Shown here piece after piece: positions 47,238 to 56,993 of a stretch of 64,000 bases of DNA. Every line of letters begins with the position of its first letter. The stretch's first letter is position 1. The DNA is from Pontibaca methylaminivorans. GTDB taxonomy: Bacteria > Pseudomonadota > Alphaproteobacteria > Rhodobacterales > Rhodobacteraceae. The notes below the pieces were generated by a model. That model was not told where the DNA came from. It made no database searches and saw only the letters and a program-made list of their open reading frames with translations. The DNA lies in NCBI RefSeq assembly GCF_900156525.1, contig NZ_FTPS01000001.1:124001-188000 (forward strand), in the 5' to 3' direction. The position numbers were made by a program, and so were the translations under genes.

Positions 47238-50200
47238 AACAGGTGACCGTCTCTGCATGGACTTTGATCGGGGCGCTGGCCGGAACCACCGCGGTGACGG
47301 CGCTGCTGGCCGGCCCGGCGCGGGCCGGGGACGGCTGCGACCCGGGTGCGGCCGTCATCACCGCCGCCTGCGCCCATCCGAACGCCGGAACTATGGTGCA
47401 CCGCCCGGCTCCCGCCAATGTCTCGAACGAGGCGGGGCCGCCGCTCGGCGAGGCCGGGTTCTCGATCTCGATCGACAGTGTCGAGGCCGGGCCGGGCGCC
47501 CTGCCGCGCACCATCGCCGGCGCGCCCGCGCGCCCGCAGGATTTGCGCGAGGTCGACCGGTTGCTCGACATCGCAGGGGTTGATCTGACCTATGACGGGC
47601 TCGGCGCGCGGCCGCGCCTGGCCATCGCCACCGCCGATCTGCGCGAGGGCTTCACCGCGGGCGAGCGCGTGACCTTCCGCGCCTCGAGCAACTATCCCGC
47701 CTGGATTTCCCGGGCCGAAGTGGTGATCACCGACCGGCGCGGGCGCAGCCAGGCAACCCTGCCGATCGCCGCGAATGGCGAAGCCGGCTGGATCATGCCC
47801 GCCGATGGCCCGCAGGATTATCTTTATCATCTGCGGGTCGAGGATGCAGAGGGGCGGCGCGACGTGACCCGCAGCCTGCCGCTCGCCCGGACCGCCAGCC
47901 GCGAGGAACCGGCCCTGACCGGTCCGGTTGCGGCCGCCGCCGAGGGCGACGACATGACCGCAAGGCGGGGCATCCCGGTCCGGGGCGGGGCGGTGACCGT
48001 TTCGGGGCAGGCACAAGGCGGGCAGCGCGTGCGGGTGCTCGGCGAGGCCGTGCCGGTCGATCCCGCGGGGCGCTTCGTGGTGCAGCGCATCCTGTCGCCC
48101 GGCGCCCATGCGGTGGCGATCTCGGTCGATGGGCGGGACTTCGACCGCGCCGTGACCATCGAGGAATCCGAATGGTTCGCAACCGGTATCGTCGACCTTT
48201 CCGTCGGCCGCGACCGGGCCGGAACCTGGCGGATGGGCCGGATCGCCGGGTTCGCGCAGGGCACGCGCGCCGACGGCAGCCGCATCACCGCCTCGGTCGA
48301 CACGCGGGAGGCGGAACTGCGCGACCTTTTCCGCAACTTCGGCCGCAAGTTTCCCGACCAGACGCTGCGCGAGATGGATTCGCAGGACGTGTTCAACACT
48401 TTCGGCGACGATTCCCGCATGAGCGAGCTTGCGCCAAGCTCCGGGCGCGTCTTTCTTCGGTGGGAGCGCGACGGCAGCCATCTGCAATGGGGCGATTTCA
48501 AGCCGCGCGAATCGACCGCGCTCACGGTGCGCACGGAACGCGCGCTTTACGGCGCATCGGGGGAGCATCGCTCGCTCGACGTCACGAACGAGGGCGAAAG
48601 CCGCCTGCGGTTCAGCGGATTCGCAGCACAGGCCGAGAGCCTGATGCAGCGCGACGTGCTGCGCGCGACCGGCGGCAGCGCCTATTTCCTTTCGCGGCAG
48701 GACATTATCGCCGACAGCGAAAGCGTCATGGTCGAGCTGCGCTCGCGCCGCACCGGGCTCGTCGTCGAAAGCCGCCGCCTGTCCGAGGGCACCGACTACC
48801 GCCTGAACCCGGTGCAGGGCGTCATCATCCTGAACGCGCCGCTGTCGTCATCGGCCGCGGGCGAGGGGCTGATTTCGGCCAGCCCGCTGGGCGATCACGA
48901 CGTCAACCTGGTCGCGCAATACGAATACGTGCCGGCGACGGGCAGCGTGGACGGCTACACCGCGGGGCTGCGGGGCGAATACTGGGTGAACGATTACCTG
49001 CGGATCGGTGCCTCGGGGCTGCGCGAAACCGCCGGGATCGCCGATCAGGATCTGCTCGGTGCCGATATCCTGCTGCGGGACGGCGAGCGCCGCGAACTGG
49101 CGCTGGAATACGCGGTGAGCGAGGGGCCGGGCTTCGGGTCGAGCTTTTCGCTGAACGGCGGGCTTGACCTGGAAAGCGGCGACGGGCTCACCCCGTCGGA
49201 CCCGAGTCAGGGCCTGCCCGGCCGGCGCGCCGCCTCCTGGCGGCTGGCCGGTCGCAGCGACCTCGCCCTTGGCGGGCTCACGGGCGAGATCGCGGGATTT
49301 TACGACCGCAAGGAGGCGGGGTTTTCCTCGCCCGACCATGACATTCAGCACGACCAGCGCGCCTGGGGCCTGTCGGGCGAACTGGCGCTGACCGCGCGCA
49401 CCGATCTGACCTTCGGCGCCGAGGTGCTGCGCCGCGACGACGGGCGGCGCGAGGAACTGGCGCGGATCGGGGTTGCCCATGATCTGACCGACCGGTGGCT
49501 GCTGGAAGCGGAAGTCGCCCGCGACCGGCGCGACGATGTCGCCTCGCCACAGGATTTCGGCCAGCGCACCGATGCCGGGCTGCGCCTGACTTGGACCCGC
49601 GATGAAAATCTCTCGCTCTGGGTGTTCGGGCAGGCGACGCTGTCCCATGACGCGACACGCCACGAAAACGACCGTCTCGGCATCGGCGGGCGGGTCCGGT
49701 TCGGGCCGCGCACCGATCTGACGGCCGAGGCCTCCGGCGGGAGTCTCGGCGCGGCGGGAACGCTCGAACTTGGCTATCGTCCCGATGACGACAGCCTGCG
49801 CACGATCGGGTACCGGCTGGATCCGATGCGCCGCTTCGATTCGACGGATTTCAGCGGCCGTGATCGCGGCAGCCTGGTTTTCGGCGCAAGCTCCCGGGTC
49901 AACGACCGCTGGAGCTATACCACCGAAAGCATCTACAGCGCCTTCGGCACCCGGCCCTCGCTCACCTCGGGCTATGGGGTCAGCTATACGCCCGATCAGC
50001 GCTGGCGCTACGACGCGCGGCTGCAATATGGCGAAACCACCGAATCGGACGGCACCGGCCTGAAACGGCGGGGCATTTCCCTGGGCACGCGCTTTGCCGA
50101 GGGCAAGGCCACCGCCGCCGGCCTGCGCGGCGAGTGGAGAAACGATGATTCGAACCGCCCCGACAATGAACTTGATCGGGATACATGGCTGGTTTCCGGC

Positions 50201-50812
50201 TATTACGAGACGAAGCTGAACCAGAACTGGCGCTTCGTTTCCTCGCTCGATGCGGTGTTTTCCGACAGTGACCAGTCGTCGTTCCGCGACGGGCGCTATG
50301 TCGAAGCGCGGCTCGGCTATGCCTGGCGGCCGGTGGCCGATGATCGCGTGAACGCGCTGCTGAGCTATACCTATCTTTACGACATGCCGGGGCCGGACCA
50401 GGTGAACTTTGACGGAGAGATCGCGGGGCCGCGCCAGAAAAGCCATATCGTCAATGCCGCGATCAACTGGCAGGCCGATCCGCTCTGGACGCTCGGGGCG
50501 AAATACGGCTTCCGGATGCGCCGCGCGGCGGAGCGCAGCAGCAGCGATTTCACCCGCAGCGAGGCCCACCTTGCGGTGCTGCGCGCCGATTATCACGTCG
50601 TCCACAACTGGGATCTGATGGGTGAGATCCGTACGCTTTACACGCCCGGCTCCGCAACGCGGGAGAATTCGGCACTGGTCGGCATCTACCGCCTGTTCGG
50701 GGACAATCTGCGGCTCGGCGCGGGCTATCTCTGGGGCAAGGTATCCGATGACCTGCGCACCATCGACAACCCGAACCGGGGGGTGTTCGTGAACCTCACA
50801 TCGCAGTTCTGA
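47234..50812 (+). CDS. Large outer-membrane beta-barrel partner of the DUF11 protein
   Basis: An 1192-residue protein with a signal peptide (WTLIGALAGTTAVTALLAGPARAG). The N-terminal 420 residues are periplasmic with beta-sandwich-like parts (GITVRGGAVTVSGQAQGGQRV-type repeats). The rest alternates polar and aromatic residues (YLRIGASGLRETAG, SVNDRWSYTTESIYSAF, LNQNWRFVSSLDAVF) and ends in NLTSQF, the terminal Phe that marks barrel proteins inserted by BAM. The ATG overlaps the DUF11 gene stop (ATGA). A secretion, anchoring or receptor role for the giant protein is inference. No plug domain or TonB box was recognised, so it may not be a classical TonB-dependent receptor. Confidence 0.88.
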   Translation: MKQVTVSAWTLIGALAGTTAVTALLAGPARAGDGCDPGAAVITAACAHPNAGTMVHRPAPANVSNEAGPPLGEAGFSISIDSVEAGPGALPRTIAGAPARPQDLREVDRLLDIAGVDLTYDGLGARPRLAIATADLREGFTAGERVTFRASSNYPAWISRAEVVITDRRGRSQATLPIAANGEAGWIMPADGPQDYLYHLRVEDAEGRRDVTRSLPLARTASREEPALTGPVAAAAEGDDMTARRGIPVRGGAVTVSGQAQGGQRVRVLGEAVPVDPAGRFVVQRILSPGAHAVAISVDGRDFDRAVTIEESEWFATGIVDLSVGRDRAGTWRMGRIAGFAQGTRADGSRITASVDTREAELRDLFRNFGRKFPDQTLREMDSQDVFNTFGDDSRMSELAPSSGRVFLRWERDGSHLQWGDFKPRESTALTVRTERALYGASGEHRSLDVTNEGESRLRFSGFAAQAESLMQRDVLRATGGSAYFLSRQDIIADSESVMVELRSRRTGLVVESRRLSEGTDYRLNPVQGVIILNAPLSSSAAGEGLISASPLGDHDVNLVAQYEYVPATGSVDGYTAGLRGEYWVNDYLRIGASGLRETAGIADQDLLGADILLRDGERRELALEYAVSEGPGFGSSFSLNGGLDLESGDGLTPSDPSQGLPGRRAASWRLAGRSDLALGGLTGEIAGFYDRKEAGFSSPDHDIQHDQRAWGLSGELALTARTDLTFGAEVLRRDDGRREELARIGVAHDLTDRWLLEAEVARDRRDDVASPQDFGQRTDAGLRLTWTRDENLSLWVFGQATLSHDATRHENDRLGIGGRVRFGPRTDLTAEASGGSLGAAGTLELGYRPDDDSLRTIGYRLDPMRRFDSTDFSGRDRGSLVFGASSRVNDRWSYTTESIYSAFGTRPSLTSGYGVSYTPDQRWRYDARLQYGETTESDGTGLKRRGISLGTRFAEGKATAAGLRGEWRNDDSNRPDNELDRDTWLVSGYYETKLNQNWRFVSSLDAVFSDSDQSSFRDGRYVEARLGYAWRPVADDRVNALLSYTYLYDMPGPDQVNFDGEIAGPRQKSHIVNAAINWQADPLWTLGAKYGFRMRRAAERSSSDFTRSEAHLAVLRADYHVVHNWDLMGEIRTLYTPGSATRENSALVGIYRLFGDNLRLGAGYLWGKVSDDLRTIDNPNRGVFVNLTSQF

Positions 50813-51142
50813 CCATTCCCCGGTTGCCTGGTATCCGGTCTGCGCGGTCCGTGCCGCCGAAAAAACCCCCGGGGCTATAAGGGCGCGGGCCAGGGGCGCG
50901 AGGCCGCCTGGTCGCCGGTGATGATGGGGGACGCCCAACAACCCGAAATCGTCAGGAGTTTTTGACCGGAGAAGGCCGCGGCATTCGGGACAGGAGGACG
51001 CCGACCATGGCAGACGCTTCAACAAACGTGTAACCACGCTGGACAGGACAAGGCCCGAGGCCGGCCCGGACACCGGCGGGCAGGGCCTCGCACAACGTCC
51101 CGGCGAAGCCGTGTCGAGGCGTTATCCGACTGACAGGCCGGC
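50813..51142. other. Intergenic region downstream of the barrel gene
   Basis: These 330 bases contain no long reading frame of note. They include a very short frame with an excellent ribosome site (listed separately). No terminator with a T-run is seen. Confidence 0.4.
51007..51033 (+). CDS. 8-codon leader-like frame MADASTNV
   Basis: ATG at 51007 follows ACAGGAGGACGCCGACC, an ideal ribosome site, and TAA closes the frame at 51033 after eight codons. It could be a leader peptide, a remnant of a broken gene, or chance. Nothing in it resembles an attenuator, and no repeated codon is seen. Confidence 0.25.
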   Translation: MADASTNV

Positions 51143-52192
51143 ATGGCGGATGCAGCATTGGCGCGATATGAAACGGTCATGATGAAACAGGATGTCAGGC
51201 AGGCCGCGCGCCTTTCGGTTGCGCCGATGATGGACTGGACGGATCGCCATTGCCGCTATCTGCACCGGCTGCTGTCGTGCCATGCGCTGCTGTATACCGA
51301 GATGGTGACCGCGCCGGCGCTGGTGCGGGGCGGGGCGCGGCATCTGCTCGACCACGACCCCTTCGAGCAGCCCCTCGCACTACAGCTTGGCGGGTCGGAT
51401 CCGGATGAACTTGCGCAGGCTGCGCAGATGGGCGAGCAGGCCGGCTATGGCGAGATCAACCTGAACTGCGGCTGCCCCTCGGACCGGGTGCAGTCGGGCA
51501 GTTTCGGCGCGGTGCTGATGCTGGATGCGCCGCATGTCGCGGCCTGCGTCGCGGCGATGCGTCGGGCGACCGCGGCCGAGGTCACGGTGAAATGCCGCAT
51601 CGGCGTGGACGATCAGGACCCCGAACGCGTCCTGCCCGATTTCCTTGAACAGATCGCCGCCGCCGGCTGCACGCGGGTCATCATTCATGCGCGCAAGGCC
51701 TGGCTTCAGGGGCTGAGCCCGAAGGAGAACCGCGATATTCCGCCGCTCGATCACGGGCTCGTGCTGCGGATGAAACGGCGCTTTCCCGAACTTCACGTCT
51801 CCATCAACGGCGGCATCGCGTCGCTTGCGCAGGCGCGCGACCTGCTTGACCGGGGGCTTGACGGGGTGATGATCGGGCGCGCGGCCTATCACGATCCGGG
51901 CGCGGTGCTCGGCGCGGCCGATCCGCTGATCTTCGGCCGGGGCGAGGCGCGCGATCCGATGGAGGTGGCGCGCATGATGGTGCCCTATGCGGCGCGCCAT
52001 GTCGCGGCGGGCGGGCGGCTGCACCAGGTCACGCGTCACATGCTCGGGCTGTTTGCCGGGCGGCCCGGCGCGCGGGCCTGGCGGCGGATCCTGTCGGAGC
52101 GCGCCAATCGTCCCGGCGCGGGTGCGGAGCTGATCGAAGAGGCGCTTGAAACGGTGGCTCCGGTCGCTGTCATGAGCGAAAGCGCGGAGTAG
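51143..52192 (+). CDS. dusA: tRNA-dihydrouridine synthase A
   Basis: A 349-residue flavoenzyme that reduces U20/U20a of tRNA in the cytoplasm. SVAPMMDWTDRHCRYLHRL is the N-terminal signature and YTEMVTAPALVRG the loop. EINLNCGCPSDRVQSGSFGAVLM contains the catalytic cysteine, and HARKAWLQGLSPKENRDIPPL is specific to DusA. The start is unclear: ATG at 51143 is used, but ATGs at 51179 or 51182 would remove a non-conserved tip. The gene converges on the DUF1289 gene with 12 bases between. Confidence 0.95.
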   Translation: MADAALARYETVMMKQDVRQAARLSVAPMMDWTDRHCRYLHRLLSCHALLYTEMVTAPALVRGGARHLLDHDPFEQPLALQLGGSDPDELAQAAQMGEQAGYGEINLNCGCPSDRVQSGSFGAVLMLDAPHVAACVAAMRRATAAEVTVKCRIGVDDQDPERVLPDFLEQIAAAGCTRVIIHARKAWLQGLSPKENRDIPPLDHGLVLRMKRRFPELHVSINGGIASLAQARDLLDRGLDGVMIGRAAYHDPGAVLGAADPLIFGRGEARDPMEVARMMVPYAARHVAAGGRLHQVTRHMLGLFAGRPGARAWRRILSERANRPGAGAELIEEALETVAPVAVMSESAE

Positions 52193-52204
52193 GCGGCGGG
52201 GCCG

Positions 52205-52438
52205 TCAGCCCTTGTGCCGTGCCGTCCGGCCCCCGCGACGTTTCTGCAGGCGCGGGGCGCGGCCGGGAAGTGCGGACATGATCGCGCGCCGGTCCTCGGG
52301 TGCCATCTGGGACCAGCGCGCGATCTCGTCGCCGGTCCGGTAGCAGCCGACGCAGATCTTTTCCGCCGGGTGAATGACGCAGATGCGAACACAGGGCGAT
52401 TCGATCTCGTCACGGGTCCAGGGCGGGGATGTCGTCAT
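52205..52438 (-). CDS. DUF1289 domain-containing protein
   Basis: A 77-residue protein. [32 protein letters not shown] has the four conserved cysteines of DUF1289 (CxxIC, CxGC), probably binding a metal ion or cluster, and a basic tail. Function is unknown. Its start overlaps the ruvX stop (ATGA), so it is in the ccmI-ruvX-DUF1289 unit on the minus strand. Confidence 0.92.
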   Translation of the reverse strand: MTTSPPWTRDEIESPCVRICVIHPAEKICVGCYRTGDEIARWSQMAPEDRRAIMSALPGRAPRLQKRRGGRTARHKG

Positions 52439-52917
52439 TTGTCTGACCCAATCTGCAGGTGGCGCAGCCGATCCAGCGCACCCTGAAGTATATAGGCGGC
52501 CGCCACATGGTCGATGACCTCGGCGCGACGCTTTCGTGACGTATCCGCCTCGAGCAGGGCGCGCTCCGCCGCAACCGTGCTCAGCCGTTCGTCCCAGAAG
52601 GCGATCGGCAGATCGGTCAGCCCGGAAAGGTTGCGCGCAAAGGCGCGGGTGGACTGGCAGCGCGGTCCTTCGCTTCCGTCCATGTTGCGCGGCAGCCCGA
52701 GGATCAGGCCCGCCACCTCGCGCCCCTGTGCAAGGTCCAGCAGGCGCGCCGCATCACTGGTGAATCTGCGGCGGCGGATGGTTTCGAGCGGGGTCGCGCT
52801 GCTCAGCAGCCGGTCGGAGACGGCAACGCCGATGGTCTTGCTGCCAAGATCGAGCCCCATGAGTGCCCGGCCCCCGGGCAGCGTAGCGGCGAAATCCTCG
52901 AACCGCTCGCAGATCAC
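52435..52917 (-). CDS. ruvX: Putative pre-16S rRNA nuclease / Holliday junction resolvase RuvX (YqgF)
   Basis: A 160-residue RNase H-fold protein. [19 protein letters not shown] gives the first catalytic Asp. [18 protein letters not shown] and [21 protein letters not shown] supply the other acidic residues, and [17 protein letters not shown] closes the fold. YqgF processes the 5' end of 16S rRNA. It overlaps ccmI upstream by four bases (52914-52917) and DUF1289 downstream by four. Confidence 0.94.
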   Translation of the reverse strand: MICERFEDFAATLPGGRALMGLDLGSKTIGVAVSDRLLSSATPLETIRRRRFTSDAARLLDLAQGREVAGLILGLPRNMDGSEGPRCQSTRAFARNLSGLTDLPIAFWDERLSTVAAERALLEADTSRKRRAEVIDHVAAAYILQGALDRLRHLQIGSDK

Positions 52918-54164
52918 GGGGCCGGTTCCGCAAGCCCCGCGGCACGGGCGGCGGCCTCGACCTCGGCCAGTCCGGCCTCGTCATCGGCAAGGGCCGCGCG
53001 CGCATCCGCAAGCGCCTGGCCGGCGCGCCCGCTCTCGCCCAGCACCGAAAGCGCACCGATCAGCCGGGCCCATTCCTGCGCCGAGCCGCCCTGATCGGCA
53101 AGCCGTTCGGCCAGCCCCTCGACCATGGAGCGCACCATCGCCTGCTGATCCTCGGGGGCGAGTTCGCCGGCCGCCTCGATATCCGCGGCAGAGGGGCCGG
53201 GCGCGGCGGTTTCCGGGGGTGGCGAGAAATTGGCGCCCGCCCGCAGCGCGACCTCTTCGATCTGGTCGCGGATGGGGCTGATCCAGGGCGCGTCACGGGG
53301 CCCCTCGCGCAGCAGGTCGTTCCAGATGCGGAAGGCGATGTCGGGCCGCCCGGTCTGGGTCAGCATGAGCCCCCAGTAATAGCGCGCCATGGGATTGGCC
53401 TCGTTCTCCTCGAGCACCTGCGCGAGCACCGCCTCGGCCTCGGGCGAGACGTAACCGCGCGCCGACTGGATCAGGATGCCGGCGTAATCCAGCCGGTCCT
53501 GCTGCGTGGCCTCGTCGCCCTTGAGCCGCAGCACCTGTTCCTGCGCCTTGCGCGCAGCCGCCATGTTGCCGAGCGCCGCCTCGTTGCGCGCAAGCAGCAT
53601 CTGCCCCCGCAGGTCGTCGGGGCGGCTCGCGACCGCCTCGCGCAGCTTTTCGACCAGATCCATATAGCCCTCCGGGGCAGAGGGCGGCAGCATGTCGGGA
53701 TCCGAGGGCAGCTTCGCCACCTCGGCCTCGGCCTCCTGTTGCGAGGGGCGGGTTTCGCGCGCGGTCTCGGCCATCGCGATGCGCTGCTTGCGCGACAGGT
53801 CGCCATAGCCCGGCGAGCCGAGTTCGCCATAAAGCAGCAGGCTCCCCCCGATCAGCGCGATGCCGACCAGTCCCGCGACGGCATAGGTGAGCGGGCGCGC
53901 CGCCGTCACCTCCCGGCCGGTGTCATGGGCGCGGGCATCGGCCGCGAGCAGGCGGCGCGACACCTCGACGCGGATGCGTTCGGCATCTTCGGGCGCAATC
54001 ACCCCCCGGGCAAGGTCGCGCTCGACCCCTTTCAGCTGGTCGCGGTAGACGCGCATGTCATAGGCGGCGGTCGGGGTGGTGTCGCCGTGGCGGCGCACCA
54101 GGACCGCCGCCAGGGTGAGCGCGGTGACCAATGCGATTGCCGCCGTGAGAATCCAGAAAATCAT
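52914..54164 (-). CDS. ccmI: c-type cytochrome biogenesis protein CcmI
   Basis: A 416-residue protein of cytochrome c maturation that holds apocytochrome c for the CcmFH haem lyase. Two N-terminal membrane helices ([22 protein letters not shown] and [21 protein letters not shown]) flank a cytoplasmic coiled region ([33 protein letters not shown]). The periplasmic C-terminal part has TPR-like repeats ([47 protein letters not shown]). The ATG at 54164 follows AGCAGGAGCAGCC. Other ccm genes are not in the window, so ccmI is separated from them. Confidence 0.94.
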   Translation of the reverse strand: MIFWILTAAIALVTALTLAAVLVRRHGDTTPTAAYDMRVYRDQLKGVERDLARGVIAPEDAERIRVEVSRRLLAADARAHDTGREVTAARPLTYAVAGLVGIALIGGSLLLYGELGSPGYGDLSRKQRIAMAETARETRPSQQEAEAEVAKLPSDPDMLPPSAPEGYMDLVEKLREAVASRPDDLRGQMLLARNEAALGNMAAARKAQEQVLRLKGDEATQQDRLDYAGILIQSARGYVSPEAEAVLAQVLEENEANPMARYYWGLMLTQTGRPDIAFRIWNDLLREGPRDAPWISPIRDQIEEVALRAGANFSPPPETAAPGPSAADIEAAGELAPEDQQAMVRSMVEGLAERLADQGGSAQEWARLIGALSVLGESGRAGQALADARAALADDEAGLAEVEAAARAAGLAEPAP

Positions 54165-54481
54165 GGCTGCTCCTGCTCGTTGCCTCCCTCTAGCCGCTGG
54201 CGGCGACAGAAAAAAGAGACAATGCCGTGATGCCGCCGCCCCCGCCGGGGCAATTCGCCGCGCCCCCGCCGGCGGGCTTTGGCCGGGTGCCGCGGCGGGC
54301 CGCGCAGGCATGAGGGGGCGGGTGGATGCGGCGCTTGCGGAACAACTTGGCAGAGAGGTGGTTTGTCAATGGCTTCAGAACGGTCAGCGGCGTCTTGCTC
54401 AAAGTTTGCTCGCGACAAGAACAACCCTTGCGCGCCAGCCATGCGCTGGCACGATAAGATATCCAAAATGGAGGACAGACC
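54165..54481. other. Intergenic region between ccmI and a small membrane protein
   Basis: These 317 bases are between divergent genes. Near 54435-54451 a perfect inverted repeat GCCAGC-CATGC-GCTGGC lies about 30 bases upstream of the small protein gene and could be an operator or hairpin. No promoter pair is convincing and no gene is seen. Confidence 0.4.
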
Positions 54482-54748
54482 ATGGCAAACCAGAGAAATT
54501 CCAATGTCATATGGTGGATAATCGGTGCCATCGTCGTCGTGCTGGTGGTGATATTCTTCATCTTCGGCTCGAGCGGCGAGGCCCCGGTGGACGGCGTGAC
54601 GGGCGACGAGCCCGCGGTCGAGGCTCCGGCCGACGACGGTATGGGAACCGATGACGGACTGACCGAGCCCGATACCGGGATCGAGCCCGCCCCGGGTGAC
54701 AACGACACGCTTCCCGACAACGATCAGGACACCGCGCCGCTGGAGTAA
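54482..54748 (+). CDS. Small membrane protein with acidic C-terminal tail
   Basis: An 88-residue protein. One hydrophobic helix (VIWWIIGAIVVVLVVIFFIFG, residues about 9-29) is followed by an acidic, low-complexity tail (EPAVEAPADDG, PGDNDTLPDNDQD) with almost no basic residues. The ribosome site TGGAGGACAGACC is strong. The tail should lie in the periplasm if the short basic start stays inside. No family is recognised. It stands alone, 224 bases before sodB. Confidence 0.75.
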   Translation: MANQRNSNVIWWIIGAIVVVLVVIFFIFGSSGEAPVDGVTGDEPAVEAPADDGMGTDDGLTEPDTGIEPAPGDNDTLPDNDQDTAPLE

Positions 54749-54972
54749 AACCGGCGTTTCCGGCAACCGGCGGTGTCGCGCCCCAGGGCGCGGCACCAGC
54801 CGCTCCGGGCCTGTCACGGGCGCCGCCGCGGCCCGGATTCGCAGGGCGTGAAATGCCGCCTCGACCCCGGGAAGCGGCAGCCCCGACCTGCCGGCGGCCT
54901 TGACCAACCGGCCCGAGCGGGACATCTAGCAGGTATGGTTTCAACAACTTGCTGACAAAGGGAGGCCCTGTA

Positions 54973-55581
54973 ATGGCTTTTGAACTTCCTGATCTACCCT
55001 ATCCCCATGATGCGCTGGCGTCGCGCGGGATGTCGAAGGAAACGCTCGAATATCACCACGACAAGCACCACAACGCCTATGTGACCAACGGCAACAAGGC
55101 GATTGCCGGCACCGAGTGGGACGGCAAGTCGCTCGAAGAGATCATCAAGGGCACCTATGACAAGAACGCGGTGGCCCAGAACGGAATCTTCAACAACATC
55201 AGCCAGCTCTGGAACCACAACCAGTTCTGGGAGATGATGTCTCCCGACGACAGCAAGATGCCGGGCGAGCTGGAAAGCCGCATCAAGGATGCCTTCGGCT
55301 CGGTCGATGAATTCAAGGACAAGTTCAAGGCCGCCGGCGGCGCGCAGTTCGGATCGGGCTGGGCCTGGCTTGTCGTGGATACCGACGGAACGCTCAAGGT
55401 GACCAGCACCGAAAACGGCGTGAACCCGCTCTGCTTCGGACAGACCGCGCTTCTGGGCTGCGATGTGTGGGAGCATTCCTATTATATCGACTACCGCAAC
55501 GCGCGCCCCGATTACCTGAGCAACTTCCTAGACCGGCTGGTGAACTGGGAAAACGTGGCGGAGCGGCTGGCCAACGCCTGA
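54973..55581 (+). CDS. sodB: Superoxide dismutase (Fe type)
   Basis: A 202-residue enzyme that converts superoxide to H2O2 and O2 in the cytoplasm. Metal ligands are seen as the first His in EYHHDKHHNAYV, His in LWNHNQFW, and Asp/His in DVWEHSYYIDY. The Gln in FNNISQLWNH takes the position that favours Fe over Mn types. The ATG at 54973 follows AAGGGAGGCCCTGTA. A strong terminator hairpin follows the stop, so the gene is monocistronic. Confidence 0.97.
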   Translation: MAFELPDLPYPHDALASRGMSKETLEYHHDKHHNAYVTNGNKAIAGTEWDGKSLEEIIKGTYDKNAVAQNGIFNNISQLWNHNQFWEMMSPDDSKMPGELESRIKDAFGSVDEFKDKFKAAGGAQFGSGWAWLVVDTDGTLKVTSTENGVNPLCFGQTALLGCDVWEHSYYIDYRNARPDYLSNFLDRLVNWENVAERLANA

Positions 55582-55626
55582 TATCCGCGCCCGCCGTCCC
55601 GGCACCGGGATGATGCCGAAAATTCA

Positions 55627-55655
55627 CGCCCCGCCGCAAATGGCGGGGCGTTTTT
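55627..55655 (+). terminator. Rho-independent terminator of sodB
   Basis: The stem CGCCCCGCC (55627-55635) pairs with GGCGGGGCG (55642-55650) around a GCAAAT loop and is followed by TTTTT. It lies 46 bases beyond the sodB stop. Confidence 0.92.
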
Positions 55656-55801
55656 CATGTGGATTCCCCGCGCGGGGACGTTTGCGCCCCCTTCAGGGCC
55701 GGGCTGCGGCTTGACCGGGGCCGGGGCGCTTGCCATCGTGGGGGCGGTGGTCCGGCTCCGGCAGCGGCCATCGCCGGAGCCCACAGAAACGGAGGGCGGC
55801 A

Positions 55802-56893
55802 ATGGTGGAACGCGGCGCGCAGGCGGGACGCAGCGCCCTTGTGTGGGGCGCCACGGCGATCCTTGTCCTTGCCGCCCTTCTGGTTGCCGGCCTCGTGCAC
55901 TGGCAGCGCGGGACCGGGTCGCCGCCGGCGCAGAGCGCGAGCCTTCCCGATGCCGTGCCCGATCTTTCCGAACCGATGCCCGACGATCACGGCGCGGGGG
56001 CGGTTTTTTCGACCCCTGCCTTCGATGTGGTGCGAGTCGATCCCGACGGCGGCGCAGTGATCGCCGGCCATGCCGCGCCCGGTGCCCGGGTGACGGTCCT
56101 CCTTGACGGCGTGGCGCAGACCGAGATCGAGGCGGACGCGGGCGGTCATTTCGTCGCCATGGTGGATCTGCCCCCCGATCAGGCCCCCCGCGTGCTGAGC
56201 CTGAGCGCCGAAAGCGACGGGCAGCAGGTGGTGTCGGACGAGGATATTATCCTCGCTCCAATTGCACCCGGTGCGAGCCCGGATCCCGCGGAGGCCGGGT
56301 CGGGAGGGGACGGGACCGAAACCCTGACCGAAGACGATGCGGCGGGCGAGGGCGCCGCTGACATCGCCCTGCTGCGTTCGGACGCGGCAGGGGTCGAGCT
56401 GCTCGGGCGCGGCGGCGCAACGGGGCAGGCGGCGGCCACCGAGGGGATCACGCTCGACACCATCACCTATGGCGCCGACGGGGCGGTGCGCCTGCAGGGC
56501 CGGGCGCGGCCCGGGGGGCATGTGCGGATCTATCTGGATGATCGCCTCATAGGCGATTCGAGCGGCGAGAACGGAGGCTGGCAGGCGCTGTTGGCCGATG
56601 TGCCGCCCGGCGACTATCGGCTGCGGCTCGACGAGCTTTCGGCCGGGGGCGACGTGGTGGGCCGGCTTGAAACCCCGTTCCGCCGCGAAAGCGCCGAGGC
56701 GCTTGAACGTGCGCTGCCCGATCCGGCAAGGGCGGGGCCGGTCACGGTGCAGCCCGGCGATACGCTCTGGGCGATCTCGCGCGAACGCTATGGCGAAGGG
56801 CTGCTTTATGTCCGCGTGTTCGAGGCCAACCGCGCCGCGATCCGCAATCCCGACCTGATCTATCCGGGGCAGGTGTTCACCCTGCCCGAATGA
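55802..56893 (+). CDS. Membrane-anchored LysM peptidoglycan-binding protein
   Basis: A 363-residue protein with one N-terminal membrane helix (LVWGATAILVLAALLVAGLVH), then acidic low-complexity and beta-sandwich-like segments (GGAVIAGHAAPGARVTVLLDG, AVRLQGRARPGGHVRIYLDD), which look like two Big/FN3-type repeats. A C-terminal LysM domain (VTVQPGDTLWAISRERYGEG, IRNPDLIYPGQVFTLPE) binds peptidoglycan. The ATG follows GGAGGGCGGCA. The role may be in cell-wall tethering. The ABC exporter gene follows by 100 bases. Confidence 0.9.
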   Translation: MVERGAQAGRSALVWGATAILVLAALLVAGLVHWQRGTGSPPAQSASLPDAVPDLSEPMPDDHGAGAVFSTPAFDVVRVDPDGGAVIAGHAAPGARVTVLLDGVAQTEIEADAGGHFVAMVDLPPDQAPRVLSLSAESDGQQVVSDEDIILAPIAPGASPDPAEAGSGGDGTETLTEDDAAGEGAADIALLRSDAAGVELLGRGGATGQAAATEGITLDTITYGADGAVRLQGRARPGGHVRIYLDDRLIGDSSGENGGWQALLADVPPGDYRLRLDELSAGGDVVGRLETPFRRESAEALERALPDPARAGPVTVQPGDTLWAISRERYGEGLLYVRVFEANRAAIRNPDLIYPGQVFTLPE

Positions 56894-56993
56894 GCCCTGC
56901 ACCGCGGTTGCACTCGGGCGCGGCTGCGGGCAAGTTCTGCCCGAACGGGCTGCCGCACCCGCGACCCGGCTCCTGCTGACGAAAGACGAACCG

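Noticed and set aside
47234-50812. Classical TonB-dependent receptor
   Set aside because: No TonB box or plug domain could be seen; only a barrel-like C-terminal part is supported.
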